Origin: an uncultured bacterium | Lineage (GTDB): Bacteria > Verrucomicrobiota > Kiritimatiellia > CAIVKH01 | NCBI GenBank assembly: GCA_903906425.1 | Contig: CAIVKH010000229.1 | Location: 1 to 42,661, forward strand | DNA length: 42,661 bases | Direction of reading: 5' to 3' | Shown: positions 8,612-17,813 of the stretch, one piece after another | How the letters are laid out: every line of letters starts with the position of its first letter | How positions within the stretch are numbered: position 1 is the first letter of the stretch | Notes under the pieces: generated by a model | Told to the model about the DNA's origin: nothing | What the model saw: the letters and a program-made list of their open reading frames with translations, nothing else | The model's database searches: none | Position numbers and translations under genes: made by a program

Positions 8612-11431
8612 CTATGGAGAGGTTGACAGAACAACTCGATATCCGATGTAGCCGCTGCGACAGACGGGGAAATTGTGATCGCGACCGGATGATAACAGAT
8701 CTTGCGAATCATCATAGTGCCACGATCCACCGCGCAATACCCGCCATGCATTAAAGTCGTCATATTTGTCTTCGCACCATTGCCACACGTTTCCGCCCAT
8801 ATCAAACAAGCCGTGCCGGTTTGCGGCAAAAGACCCGACTGGTGATGTTTTTTCAAACTTGTCCACGCTCAGCGAACCCGCGTAATTCCCTGCGCCTTCC
8901 GAAGGTGGCCACTGCGCACCCCACGGATAAACGCCTGTAATCCTTCCGTTTTTATCTTTCGGAGAGCTTCCGCTCTCGGTCGGCAAACCGACGGCGACGC
9001 TCCATTCTGCATCCGTGGGAAGGCGATAGAGTTGATTCCTGTCGAGCTTCCCTTCGTTGTGTTCTTTCTTTGTTATCCATTCGCAGAAGGCCTTGGCATC
9101 ATCCCAACTCACCATCACGGCCGGATCATTATCGGTTTGCGAAAATGGTGGTTTCTCCCATTGACTTCCCGTTGCATCTGCGAATGCGCGATGATCCTTC
9201 ACGCGCACATCCCAGATACCAAAGAGCACGTTGCTGAGGCCGTTCACGGGAATAAATTTCATTTCCAGCGAATTATCCCACGCAAATCCGAAGTCGGGAA
9301 ACTTCTGCTCTTCCAGAATCACATGGTTTGTTTGCATCCCGTGCCAGTCCGCCCTCATTGAAATCGTCGCAGGTTTCCAACGCTTGTTGCCGCCGGCATA
9401 CGTGACGCTGAAAGCACACGACCCATTCATCTCAAGTTCCAACGTGGCGGGTGTCGGCCAATTTTTCTTTCCGTCCCAAACCGTCGCCTCGACGGCGCGA
9501 CCGGCTGCTTCTGCGACGATCTTGAGGCTTGGGGGCGGATCTTTCTTCGGCTCGTCCCGCAAAATTCGCGTATGCACATCCTGAGTCTCGGCAGGCCCCG
9601 GGAAGCCGGCAGGTCTAATGCCCATTCCGGCTGTATTTTCGTGCGCACTGCCAGACTTGTTCACGGGTGGCGTGTCTGTCGCAGCGAGTGTGGCGGAATG
9701 ATTCGTCGGTGGTTTGTCGAAGCCTTGCTGTGTTTTGGCCTGGACTTCCGAGGATTGGAAATCTTTGGCGGAATTTTCCCAGCAAGTCGAGGCTTGGGCA
9801 AAGTCGGCCGCCTCATATGCTTTATTTGCCTGATCGTTCAATTGGACGGCTCGAGACCAGAGGTGAGTGGCTGCCACGGCAGCATTCACCCGTTCAGCCT
9901 GACTTCTGACATTGTCGGATGAACCGCGTGCCACGAGCGCCGCCGTGCGATCCTTGTCCATCTTCTGAATGTCGGCGGCGAGGATTTTCACCCTGTCGAA
10001 GGATTTGACGGCCAAGCCCCAACTCTTTTGTGTTCTGGCCCCCTCCGCTTCGCGCCATGCGATTTCCATCTCATCAATCTTTTTTCCGATGGTCTGGCCG
10101 CCATCAATTTTACGGGTCTTTTCGTACACCAGCGATGTTTCGGCATAGCGCTTGATGATGTCGTGCTCCCCGGCTTTGGATTCACAACGAAAGCGCAAGT
10201 CCTTCGCCACATTCTCAGCGGTGCCGACTTTCTCAAGCTCGGCAATTTTTTCGCAGGCTGTTTTAAGGTCATCATGCTGAAGCAAGTTCTCAATCTCGGA
10301 AGTTAGCGCGGCGATCATTTCCTGCCGCTCCATGTCCATTTTCGCCTGTTGTATGCGGGCGGCATGCTGGTGTTCCGATTCCGCCAGCATCGGCTTCACG
10401 ACTTTCCACCACACTCCGGCGATGGCCGCAGCGGCGATGACTGCGGCAACGGCGAACCGTACACTGCGCGCCTTTCGTCGCGACGGAGGAACATGCGATG
10501 TCGCGAGAAATCGCGCTGAAGCCGTCGTGTCGAGGGCATTGATGAATTCGGTGCAGGTATTGAAACGATGGTCGCGTTTCTTTGCAAGACCGCGAGAGAG
10601 CGCCGCCCAGATGGCGCGGGACATTCCTTCCGGGCGCTGTGGCGTGGAGTGAAGAACCGCGCTGTGCAACACCGTGCTATCCATGCCTTCGAACGGGAGC
10701 CGTCCGGCCAGCAACTCATAGACGACAACAGCAAGCGAATATTGATCGGACTTGCCGTCTTGATACTTCCCTTCCCACTGTTCCGGGGCCATGTAGGGCG
10801 CCGTCCCGCTGACGCTGTGGAGCACGCGACTCGCGCGACTCATGCCCGACTGGATTTGTGCGGCGATGCCGAAATCGAGCACTTTGGCCACGCCGCCGGC
10901 GGTGACCATGATGTTCGACGGCTTGACGTCGCGATGGACGATTCTCAGGGTATCTGCGAAGTCGAGCGCCGCGGCAATCTGGTGAAACAACGGCAGCAAC
11001 TCGCCGAGGCTGCGTTTGCCGCCGGCACCGCCCCTGGCCCACTTGCGAAGGTCCTCGCCCACGACGCACTCCATCACCAGATAATAGTCGCCCGAGGCCG
11101 GCTCGCGCTCGAGCGTTCGGATCTGCGCGATGTTTTGATGAACGAGTCCGGAGACGAGCTTGAAGTTCTCGCGGATGGATTCCATCTCATACTCGTTGTG
11201 CGAAATCTCAGGCGGCAGCGCCTTGAGCGCCACATCAATGTCACCAACCTGATCGTGACAACGATAAACCACGCCCATGCCGCCGCGTCCCAGCTCTCCC
11301 CCCACGGTGTAGCGCCCCAGAATCACGTCGCCAGCCTTAAAAGAATGGTATATCAGCGGCGTAACTGTCGCCAGCGTGGCATAGGAACGCTCGGACTTCT
11401 TTGGCGGCGGATTCGGATTCGAGTCACCCAT
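8612..11431 (-). CDS. Ser/Thr protein kinase with C-terminal FGE/sulfatase-like domain
   Basis: 939 residues. A complete Hanks-type kinase domain (about 38-300) has the glycine loop GELGRGGMGVVY (45-56), Lys70, HRDVKPSN (166-173), DFG (186-188) and APE (215-217). A transmembrane helix (326-341) is followed by a long alpha-helical, Lys/Glu/Gln-rich region (about 350-590), a Pro/Thr-rich linker and a formylglycine-generating-enzyme-like domain (about 719-939) with LPTDAEWSVA, GLFDMGGNVWQWCED and LRGGSW. Only one Cys lies in its terminal part, so the Cys pair of a working FGE is absent and the domain is probably a sensor or binding module outside the membrane. Codon use looks somewhat more AT-rich than in its neighbours. 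Kinases with this architecture are common in PVC bacteria. The target is unknown. Confidence 0.93.
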   Translation of the reverse strand: MGDSNPNPPPKKSERSYATLATVTPLIYHSFKAGDVILGRYTVGGELGRGGMGVVYRCHDQVGDIDVALKALPPEISHNEYEMESIRENFKLVSGLVHQNIAQIRTLEREPASGDYYLVMECVVGEDLRKWARGGAGGKRSLGELLPLFHQIAAALDFADTLRIVHRDVKPSNIMVTAGGVAKVLDFGIAAQIQSGMSRASRVLHSVSGTAPYMAPEQWEGKYQDGKSDQYSLAVVVYELLAGRLPFEGMDSTVLHSAVLHSTPQRPEGMSRAIWAALSRGLAKKRDHRFNTCTEFINALDTTASARFLATSHVPPSRRKARSVRFAVAAVIAAAAIAGVWWKVVKPMLAESEHQHAARIQQAKMDMERQEMIAALTSEIENLLQHDDLKTACEKIAELEKVGTAENVAKDLRFRCESKAGEHDIIKRYAETSLVYEKTRKIDGGQTIGKKIDEMEIAWREAEGARTQKSWGLAVKSFDRVKILAADIQKMDKDRTAALVARGSSDNVRSQAERVNAAVAATHLWSRAVQLNDQANKAYEAADFAQASTCWENSAKDFQSSEVQAKTQQGFDKPPTNHSATLAATDTPPVNKSGSAHENTAGMGIRPAGFPGPAETQDVHTRILRDEPKKDPPPSLKIVAEAAGRAVEATVWDGKKNWPTPATLELEMNGSCAFSVTYAGGNKRWKPATISMRADWHGMQTNHVILEEQKFPDFGFAWDNSLEMKFIPVNGLSNVLFGIWDVRVKDHRAFADATGSQWEKPPFSQTDNDPAVMVSWDDAKAFCEWITKKEHNEGKLDRNQLYRLPTDAEWSVAVGLPTESGSSPKDKNGRITGVYPWGAQWPPSEGAGNYAGSLSVDKFEKTSPVGSFAANRHGLFDMGGNVWQWCEDKYDDFNAWRVLRGGSWHYDDSQDLLSSGRDHNFPVCRSGYIGYRVVLSTSP

Positions 11432-11634
11432 TTCGTCACCCGATGGAAAGCATCACCCTCATTCTCGTATAATGAACATCAAGTCATATCAGTCAAGCGT
11501 GCCGCTTCAATACGCTCATCTAATTCATCTCGTTGCGACGCCCCGACGAAGAAACACGAGCCGTCGCCGAAACCAGCCCGCCGCGCCACGATTTGGGTAG
11601 TGAAGGGCGCGACCGCAAGCACGCGCAACGCAAT

Positions 11635-11681
11635 TTCCAATCATTGGAAAAAAGCGCCGCGCAAATTTCCAATGATTGGAA
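11635..11681. repeat. Paired palindrome, locus 3
   Basis: Perfect copies at 11635-11649 (centre C) and 11667-11681 (centre G), 32 bp apart. The pair lies 41 nt past the esterase stop (11722, minus strand) and about 200 nt upstream of the kinase start. Confidence 0.92.
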
Positions 11682-11721
11682 ATCTTCCTCAACCACGGCG
11701 GCCACTTTGTGCCGGCGGTTC

Positions 11722-12531
11722 CTACGGCTTCAGGTGCTTGTCGAAAAATTCGAGGACCTGCGGACGGAGATCGCGCTGCTTGGGCTGGAGATCGAAGGTG
11801 TGCGGCGCGCCTTCAATGATGACCAGTTCGTGCTCGACGCCCGCCTTCGTCATCTCGGCATCCAGTTCACGGGATCGTTCGATGTCCACAATCTTGTCGG
11901 CGGTGCCGTGCATGATCATCACCGGCGGATCGTTTTTGTCGAGATAGGTCAGCGGCGAGGTTTTCATATCGCTGTGGCTGTCAATCGGACCGGTCCTCAT
12001 CTGGATCGGGCCGTACAGGTCCACGACGCAGCTCACGTTCGCGGGCACATCGCCAAACGGTTCCTTCGGATCAAGTCCGTCGGCCGGCTGCGTCACGCAG
12101 AGCATCGTGGCAAGATGACCGCCCGCCGAACCGCCGATCGCGCCGATGTGCGCCGCGTCAATCCCGTAGCGGCCTGCATTGACGCGCAGCCAGCGCACCG
12201 CGGTTTTGCAATCGTAAATATTCTGCGGCCAGGGCGAATCGCTGCCTTTCTTGCCGAGAAGGTAGTTGATGCTCAGTGCCGCGTAGCCGTGCGAAGCGAG
12301 CGTTCCGCAGATGTTCAACTCGCGGCCCGAAGCCTTGTCGCCCCCGGTCCAGCCGCCGCCGTGGATGACCACGACCGCCGGGATCTTTCCGCCCGCGGGC
12401 GTTTTCGCGGGCAGATAAAGGTCCGCCTTTTCAGCGCGATTGGTGCCGAGATATGCGATGTCATGTTCGACGCGCACGTCGGGCGGAAGCGCGGCAAGTG
12501 CGAGAAGTGGCAGAAGAAAGATGGGACTCAT
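11722..12531 (-). CDS. Secreted alpha/beta-hydrolase carboxylesterase (BD-FAE/HSL-like)
   Basis: 269 residues from ATG 12531. A signal peptide (MSPIFLLPLLALAALP) leads to an alpha/beta-hydrolase domain. HGGGW forms the oxyanion hole, GGSAGGH holds the nucleophilic Ser, HGTADKIVD the acid Asp, and GAPHTF the catalytic His. This resembles feruloyl/acetyl esterases often found in PVC polysaccharide gene sets. A longer in-frame start at 12612 would overlap the upstream gene and hide the signal peptide, so it is rejected. It lies 35 bp after the acetyl-xylan-esterase-like gene on the same strand, and they probably form an operon. The ester substrate is inferred. Confidence 0.87.
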   Translation of the reverse strand: MSPIFLLPLLALAALPPDVRVEHDIAYLGTNRAEKADLYLPAKTPAGGKIPAVVVIHGGGWTGGDKASGRELNICGTLASHGYAALSINYLLGKKGSDSPWPQNIYDCKTAVRWLRVNAGRYGIDAAHIGAIGGSAGGHLATMLCVTQPADGLDPKEPFGDVPANVSCVVDLYGPIQMRTGPIDSHSDMKTSPLTYLDKNDPPVMIMHGTADKIVDIERSRELDAEMTKAGVEHELVIIEGAPHTFDLQPKQRDLRPQVLEFFDKHLKP

Positions 12532-12566
12532 GGTGGTTAGTCTCTCGAATTGTTCTTGCGCAAAAT

Positions 12567-13877
12567 CTATTTCGGCGGCAGCGGCTGGCCCTTCAAAATC
12601 GCCAGGCGCCACGCGGTCATCCGGTCATACATCGTTTTTTGCGCGTTGTTTTTTCCGTGGTGGTCGCTCAGCGGAAGTACGACGATTTCGCGCGGGCCTT
12701 GCGTCTGGTTCACGGTCGCGATCACGCCGGCGGGCGGGCAGGTTTCGTCAATCATCCCGCAACTCACCAGCAGCGGGCATTTGATGTTCGGCGCAAAATT
12801 CATGCAGTCGAAATAGCGCGAGACATCGAGAGCTTTTTTCTGCTCGTCGCCCTTGAGCCATTGTGCCAGCGCGGGCCAGCCGCACGCGCGGCCCACGAGA
12901 ATCCCGGACTGATCGCAGCCCGCGGGAACATTCGCCATCGCCGCGGTGACTCTCGGGTGCAGCCCGGCCATCATCAGCGTTTGCAGCCCGCCCTGGCTTG
13001 TTCCGGTCACGACGAGATTTTTCCCGTCCCAGTCCGGCCGCTGCGTTAGATAATCGGCGGCGCGATAGGCGGAGAGATACATGCGCAGGAAATAATCTTT
13101 CTCGCGGTCGTCCTTTCCGATGGCCGTGTAATTTTTCAGCGGGCCGTCATTCTGCGCTTTGTAGAACTCCGGCTTCTCATCAATCGGCAGATCGTGCGCC
13201 TCGATGTTCAGAACCAGAAAACCTTCGCCCGCCGGCCAGACCGCCCAGCCCTTGTCGAGCGCGTAGACGCCGGCCCACTGCACAACGAGCATCGCCGGAA
13301 ATTTTCCATCGCGCTTCGGGCGCGCAAGCTGGCCGTGGATTTTCGAATTCCGAAAACCGTCCATCGTGATCTTCGAATATGTCACGTCCGCCTTGCCCGA
13401 ATCGCCCGTTTCGACAACCGGGTTGATCGGAGCGGAATTCAGCTCCTTGATCTTGCCCGCCCAGAATTCGTCGAAGTCATCCGGTCGCGGTGCCGAGCGT
13501 TTGATGCCTTCGATGGAAAACGCAGCGCCGGCGAGGCCGCGCAAATCTTTTCCCGCAACCTTCGCCTTCACTTCGGCGAGGATTGTCCCCGGTTCGTTGA
13601 GCGATGCCTCGAAAGTTCCGGAGCCGCCCGCAAGCGTGACGGTTCCCTTGCCCATTTCCGTGAGGCCGCATCTTTTCAGCACATAACGCACACTCGTCGC
13701 AGCGTCCGCGCTGCCGCCGGAAAGCTCGACGCGGAACTTCGCCGTCTGCCCGGGCTCATATTTCGCGTCCGCACGGTCCGCGCGAACTTTCAACTCCTGC
13801 GCGCGCGCGCTGGCGCACAAAAGCCCCGTCGAAAAAACAAGCAGGGCAAGCCGCCCGGCGATCAAATTCGATTTCAT
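12567..13877 (-). CDS. Secreted acetyl-xylan-esterase-like hydrolase (AXE1 / cephalosporin-deacetylase family)
   Basis: 436 residues from ATG 13877. The signal peptide runs to about ASARA. An N-terminal beta-sandwich-like region (about 25-125) precedes an AXE1 alpha/beta-hydrolase domain with GTSQGG (nucleophilic Ser), SCGMIDETCPP (acid Asp) and SDHHG (His). The family deacetylates xylan and related oligosaccharides. A GGAG six bases upstream favours ATG 13877 over the ATG at 13889. It is the first gene of a two-esterase operon and is transcribed divergently from the DUF1549/DUF1553 gene across locus 4. Confidence 0.9.
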   Translation of the reverse strand: MKSNLIAGRLALLVFSTGLLCASARAQELKVRADRADAKYEPGQTAKFRVELSGGSADAATSVRYVLKRCGLTEMGKGTVTLAGGSGTFEASLNEPGTILAEVKAKVAGKDLRGLAGAAFSIEGIKRSAPRPDDFDEFWAGKIKELNSAPINPVVETGDSGKADVTYSKITMDGFRNSKIHGQLARPKRDGKFPAMLVVQWAGVYALDKGWAVWPAGEGFLVLNIEAHDLPIDEKPEFYKAQNDGPLKNYTAIGKDDREKDYFLRMYLSAYRAADYLTQRPDWDGKNLVVTGTSQGGLQTLMMAGLHPRVTAAMANVPAGCDQSGILVGRACGWPALAQWLKGDEQKKALDVSRYFDCMNFAPNIKCPLLVSCGMIDETCPPAGVIATVNQTQGPREIVVLPLSDHHGKNNAQKTMYDRMTAWRLAILKGQPLPPK

Positions 13878-13962
13878 GTTCAGCTCCATTGCACAATTGA
13901 TGACAAACGTTCCGCGAAACTCACGGCATATTCTGCGCGGATCGCGAAGTCAGCTCCTAATT

Positions 13963-14009
13963 TTCCAATGATTGGAAAATTTGGTCCGGCAGTTTTCCAA
14001 TGATTGGAA
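13963..14009. repeat. Paired palindrome, locus 4
   Basis: Perfect copies at 13963-13977 and 13995-14009, 32 bp apart, both with G at the centre. The pair is in a divergent intergenic region. Confidence 0.92.
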
Positions 14010-14361
14010 TCCACGAACGTCCCGCAGAAAATAGAAGCTGGAATTTGAATTCGAACTCCGCCATCCGGCGGAGATGAAAACAAAAACAACCCCGCAAAGT
14101 TTCCGCGTCCGATTCCCAAGAAGTTCAGCAATTTGATTCCGCCGCATCTGGTGGTCAAACCGGCACGGGATCGTCGCCACGCACGGGCGAAAATCGTTCG
14201 CGAGAAGTTCGCCCGAATGGCGAAGAAATAACGAGGGACAATATGAGAACTTGGTCTTTTGTTCAGTCGGTGACGGCGTGAAGAGGGCGATATGCTCCCA
14301 GCCACGGTCGCAGCCGGCAGCGGTATTGCGTTCACTTTCAGACAGGAATATTCTCGCAACC
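14010..14361. other. Non-coding stretch with a GC hairpin
   Basis: About 350 bp with no convincing gene. It holds a perfect hairpin at 14056-14073 (CTCCGCC, loop ATCC, GGCGGAG). Right after it an ATG at 14074 opens a 20-codon frame (MKTKTT...) that ends in TGA. An overlapping frame is rich in Lys and Arg (ending KFARMAKK at about 14231) but has no good start. I see no clear promoter for the gene at 14362. Confidence 0.4.
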
Positions 14362-16197
14362 ATGAAATCGCTTCGTCGGGCAGATTCGACGGGACATGCC
14401 TTCGTGACTCCCAGCGTGAAGGCATTTTGGATTGTAGCCGCCCTTTGTTTGCTGGCCGCGAGCAGCTTCGCGGCGACGCCGGCCACGAATATTTTCGAGA
14501 GCGCAGCGTGGACGACGCCGGAGACCAAAATTGACAGGATGGTTTTCAAGAAATTGTCGAAGCTGGGCATCCAGCCGGCGCCGTGCTCGGACGCGGTGTT
14601 CGTGCGGCGCGCGTTTCTCGACGTGATCGGGACGCTGCCGACGGCTGCCGAGGTGCGCGAGTTCATCAAGGACCAGGACCCGAAGAAGCGTGAGGCGCTG
14701 ATTGACCGGTTGCTGGCGCGCGAGGAATACGCCGATTGCTGGGCGATGAAGTGGAGCGATCTGCTGCGGGTGAAGGCGGAATTTCCCGTGAATCTCTGGC
14801 CGAATGCGGCGCAGGCGTATCATCACTGGATACGGACGTCGGTCCGCGACAACAAGCCGTACGACCAGTTCGTCCGCGAGATGCTCACGGCCAACGGCAG
14901 CAATTTCCGCGTCGGGCCGGTGAACTTTTATCGCGCGATGCAGAACAAAACGCCGGAGGGTATCGCGACGACGGTGGCACTGACGTTCATGGGCACGCGC
15001 ACGGATTCGTGGCCGACGAACAAAATGGCAGGGCTGACGGCATTCTTTTCGCAGGTCAGCTACAAGCCGACGCGCGAATGGAAAGAGGAGGTTGTATTTT
15101 GGGATCCCGACAAGGAACTCAACGATGCGATCGCGAAAGCCGCGGCGCAAGCCGCGAGCAACGCGGCTGTCCAAGCGACCGTGCTTTCGAACGCGCTGGC
15201 GGCGGTGAAGGCGGCGACAACAAACCCGGTGGCACTGACGGCTGCAAGGGAAACGCTCGCGAAGCTGACCAATTCGCTGCCGAAGGCTCCGACAAACGCG
15301 GCCGCGCAAGTGTCGCAGCCAATCAAGCCGGTCCGAACGGGGCCGCTGATGGCGGAGTTTCCAGACGGAAAAAAGATCAACCTGACGGGGGATCGCGATC
15401 CGCGGGAAATTTTTGCCGACTGGCTGATCACGCCGAAGAATCCGTGGTTCGTCAAAAATATTGTGAACCGCCAGTGGTCATGGTTGATGGGGCGGGGGAT
15501 CATTCACGAGCCGGACGACATCCGTCCGGACAATCCGCCAGTGAATCCGGATCTGCTGGAATTTTTGCAGAAGGAGTTTGTTTCGTCGCATTACGACATG
15601 AAGCATATCTTTCGGCTGATTCTCACGTCGCGTGCGTACCAGCTTTCTTCGGTGACCCCGGCGTCGTTCAAGCCTGAAGCGGCTGCGAATTTCGCATTCT
15701 ATCCACTGCGCCAACTGGACGCGGAAGTGCTGATTGACGCGATTGACAAGATCACCGGCTCGACGGAACTGTATACCAGCGCGATTCCCGAGCCGTTCAC
15801 GTTCATTCCCGAAAACAAGCCGGCGATCGCGCTGCCGGACGGCAGCATCACCAGTTCGTTCCTCGAATTATTTGGCCGGCCCGCGCGCGCGACGGGCATG
15901 GAGAATGAGCGCATCAACCGGCCCAGCGCGCCGCAGCGGATGTATCTGTTAAACTCGATCCAGATTCAGCGTAAGATAGAGGAAAGCGCGGGACTCAAGG
16001 CGATGATGGCTCCGACGCGGAAGCCGCACGACATCGCGGAAGATTTGTACCTGACGATCCTCTCGCGCCTGCCATCGGACGACGAGGCGAAGAATGCCGA
16101 AGCCTACGCCAAGGGCGGCGTGGCGAAAGGACGCGAGGCGTGGCTCGATCTGGCGTGGGCGCTGATGAACACGGATGAGTTTCGGCTGAAACATTGA
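14362..16197 (+). CDS. DUF1549/DUF1553 domain secreted protein
   Basis: 611 residues. A long n-region and a hydrophobic signal (IVAALCLLAASSFAA, to about residue 42) come first. The DUF1549 part (about 45-240) contains VRRAFLDVIGTLPTAAEVREF and the W-A-M-K-W-S-D-L-L segment. An Ala-rich linker (about 250-340) may be disordered. The DUF1553 part (about 370-600) contains NPWFVKNIVNRQWSWLMGRG and AYQLSS. In PVC bacteria such proteins are encoded beside DUF1501 proteins, as here, and are thought to act outside the cytoplasm. This copy lacks the N-terminal cytochrome domain that many relatives have. ATG at 14362 is used because it precedes the signal peptide. The biochemical role is not established. 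Confidence 0.9.
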   Translation: MKSLRRADSTGHAFVTPSVKAFWIVAALCLLAASSFAATPATNIFESAAWTTPETKIDRMVFKKLSKLGIQPAPCSDAVFVRRAFLDVIGTLPTAAEVREFIKDQDPKKREALIDRLLAREEYADCWAMKWSDLLRVKAEFPVNLWPNAAQAYHHWIRTSVRDNKPYDQFVREMLTANGSNFRVGPVNFYRAMQNKTPEGIATTVALTFMGTRTDSWPTNKMAGLTAFFSQVSYKPTREWKEEVVFWDPDKELNDAIAKAAAQAASNAAVQATVLSNALAAVKAATTNPVALTAARETLAKLTNSLPKAPTNAAAQVSQPIKPVRTGPLMAEFPDGKKINLTGDRDPREIFADWLITPKNPWFVKNIVNRQWSWLMGRGIIHEPDDIRPDNPPVNPDLLEFLQKEFVSSHYDMKHIFRLILTSRAYQLSSVTPASFKPEAAANFAFYPLRQLDAEVLIDAIDKITGSTELYTSAIPEPFTFIPENKPAIALPDGSITSSFLELFGRPARATGMENERINRPSAPQRMYLLNSIQIQRKIEESAGLKAMMAPTRKPHDIAEDLYLTILSRLPSDDEAKNAEAYAKGGVAKGREAWLDLAWALMNTDEFRLKH

Positions 16198-16253
16198 TTC
16201 GATAAAGTCGTGTTTCGCACTTCGGATTTGAAAGCACATGTGGAGATGAAGTC

Positions 16254-17636
16254 ATGAACAACAAGATGAATTCGGAAATGATCACGGCCTCATTGCTTGG
16301 CGCGCGCATTTCGCGGCGCGAAGCTCTGGGCCGCGGCATCGCCGGCGCAGCCGGTTTGATGCTCGCAAACAAATCGCTGCTCTCGTCGGCCGTCGAAACG
16401 CCGCCGGCGAAGGCCCTCAAGGCGAAGGCAAAATCTGTCATCCAGGTTTTCCTCTGGGGTGGCATGTCGCACAGCGACACATGGGATCCCAAACCGGATG
16501 CGGGCTACGATTACACCGGCCAGTTTGCGGGCACGATCAAATCGAACGTGCCGGGCATTTTGCTGAGTGAGCTCTTTCCGGAAATGGCAAAATGTGCGGA
16601 CAAGTTCTCGATCATCCGCAGCATGACGCATCACAACAACGGCCATGAAACGGCGGCGTATCTGATGCAGACCGGCCACATGCCCGGCGAGCGTCTCGCG
16701 TATCCGAGCATCGGCGCGGTCTTCGCGATGTTCAAAGGCTACAACGCCGGCTACAAGGGCGTGATCCCGCCGTACGTCGTGCTGACGCAGCCGCAGGGAC
16801 GCTTCTCCGAGGCCGGCTTCCTCGGCCCGAAATACAAGCCGTTCGCCACTGGCGGCGATCCAAACGGCCTGAAATTCGATGTCGAAGGCGTCGTCGGGCG
16901 CGGCATCACCGACGCGCGGCAGGAAGCACGCCGCGAGCTGCTCGGCAAGGTCAACACGATGAGCGCCTCGATGCAGGGCAACCAGCAGATCGCGCTTTCG
17001 AAGGAGGCCGAGGAGCAGGCGTACAGTTTGATTCTCGGCAAGGGCCGCGAGGTTTTCGATCTCTCGAAAGAAGACGCGAAGCTGCGCGACCGCTACGGCC
17101 GCCACACCTTCGGCCAGGACTGCCTCGCCGCGCGCCGGATGATCGAAGCCGGCGTGCCGTACGTCACGATCAACTATCCCGGCGGATGGGACACGCACTC
17201 GAATCATTTCGCGACGATGCGCAAGCAGGCGCCGCAGCTCGACCAGGGTTTGGCCGCGCTGTTCCAGGATTTGTCAGCGCGCGGCCTGCTCGATAGCACG
17301 ATCGTCTGGTGCAGCGGCGAATTCGGCCGCTCGCCGAAGGTTGACTGGCAGCCGCCGTGGAATGGCGGACGCAACCACTACGGAAACGTCTTTTCCGTCG
17401 TCGTCGCCGGCGGCGGATTCAAAGGCGGATGCATCGTCGGAGAATCAACGGAAAAGGGCGAGGAACCCAAGACCCGCCCCGTCTATCCGATTGATCTGCT
17501 CGGCAGCATCTACGAACTGGCCGGCATTGACGCCGATGCGAAACTCCCGCACCCGATGGGCTTCGACGCCCACGTTTTGTCCCCGAACGAACCCGGCGCA
17601 AAATTCACGACACGCCTGACGGAGATCATGGGATGA
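16254..17636 (+). CDS. DUF1501 protein with Tat signal
   Basis: 460 residues. The N-terminus carries a twin-arginine export signal (ISRREALGRGIAGAAG, about residues 19-34), so it is exported folded. The rest is an alkaline-phosphatase-like DUF1501 domain with FLWGGMSHSDTWDPKP near the start, MTHHNNGHETAAYLMQTG, the GGWDTHSNH motif and WCSGEFGRSP, where putative metal-binding Asp and His sit. A GGAG lies nine bases before ATG 16254. It follows the DUF1549/1553 gene by 56 bp, the standard PVC pairing. The substrate is unknown; these clusters often accompany sulfatases and polysaccharide degradation. Confidence 0.93.
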   Translation: MNNKMNSEMITASLLGARISRREALGRGIAGAAGLMLANKSLLSSAVETPPAKALKAKAKSVIQVFLWGGMSHSDTWDPKPDAGYDYTGQFAGTIKSNVPGILLSELFPEMAKCADKFSIIRSMTHHNNGHETAAYLMQTGHMPGERLAYPSIGAVFAMFKGYNAGYKGVIPPYVVLTQPQGRFSEAGFLGPKYKPFATGGDPNGLKFDVEGVVGRGITDARQEARRELLGKVNTMSASMQGNQQIALSKEAEEQAYSLILGKGREVFDLSKEDAKLRDRYGRHTFGQDCLAARRMIEAGVPYVTINYPGGWDTHSNHFATMRKQAPQLDQGLAALFQDLSARGLLDSTIVWCSGEFGRSPKVDWQPPWNGGRNHYGNVFSVVVAGGGFKGGCIVGESTEKGEEPKTRPVYPIDLLGSIYELAGIDADAKLPHPMGFDAHVLSPNEPGAKFTTRLTEIMG

Positions 17637-17644
17637 TTCGCAAT

Positions 17645-17691
17645 TTCCAATCATTGGAAAAACACGCCGCCGTGATTTCCAATGATTGGAA
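17645..17691. repeat. Paired palindrome, locus 5
   Basis: Perfect copies at 17645-17659 (centre C) and 17677-17691 (centre G), 32 bp apart. The first begins 9 nt after the DUF1501 stop codon, a terminator-like position, ahead of the PPC-domain gene. Confidence 0.92.
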
Positions 17692-17740
17692 AGTCGGAGG
17701 GCGGAAGTCGTAAGTCAGAGGTCGGAAATCGGAATGATTG

Positions 17741-17780
17741 TGATTTGAAATCTGCAATCTGAAATTTGAAATCAGGAAAT
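17741..17780. repeat. AT-rich degenerate TCTGAAATTT-type element, copy 2
   Basis: TGATTTGAAATCTGCAATC and CTGAAATTTGAAATC repeat the same words as the elements at 7309 and 22781. A GTCGTAAGTCAGAGGTCGG run lies just before it at 17707. Confidence 0.5.
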
Positions 17781-17813
17781 CCAGCAACCAGCATCAAGTA
17801 TTAAGCATCGGGA

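Noticed and set aside
14074-14235. Small ORFs after the hairpin at 14056
   Set aside because: The ATG frame stops after 20 codons; the longer Lys/Arg-rich frame lacks a start. Too weak to call.
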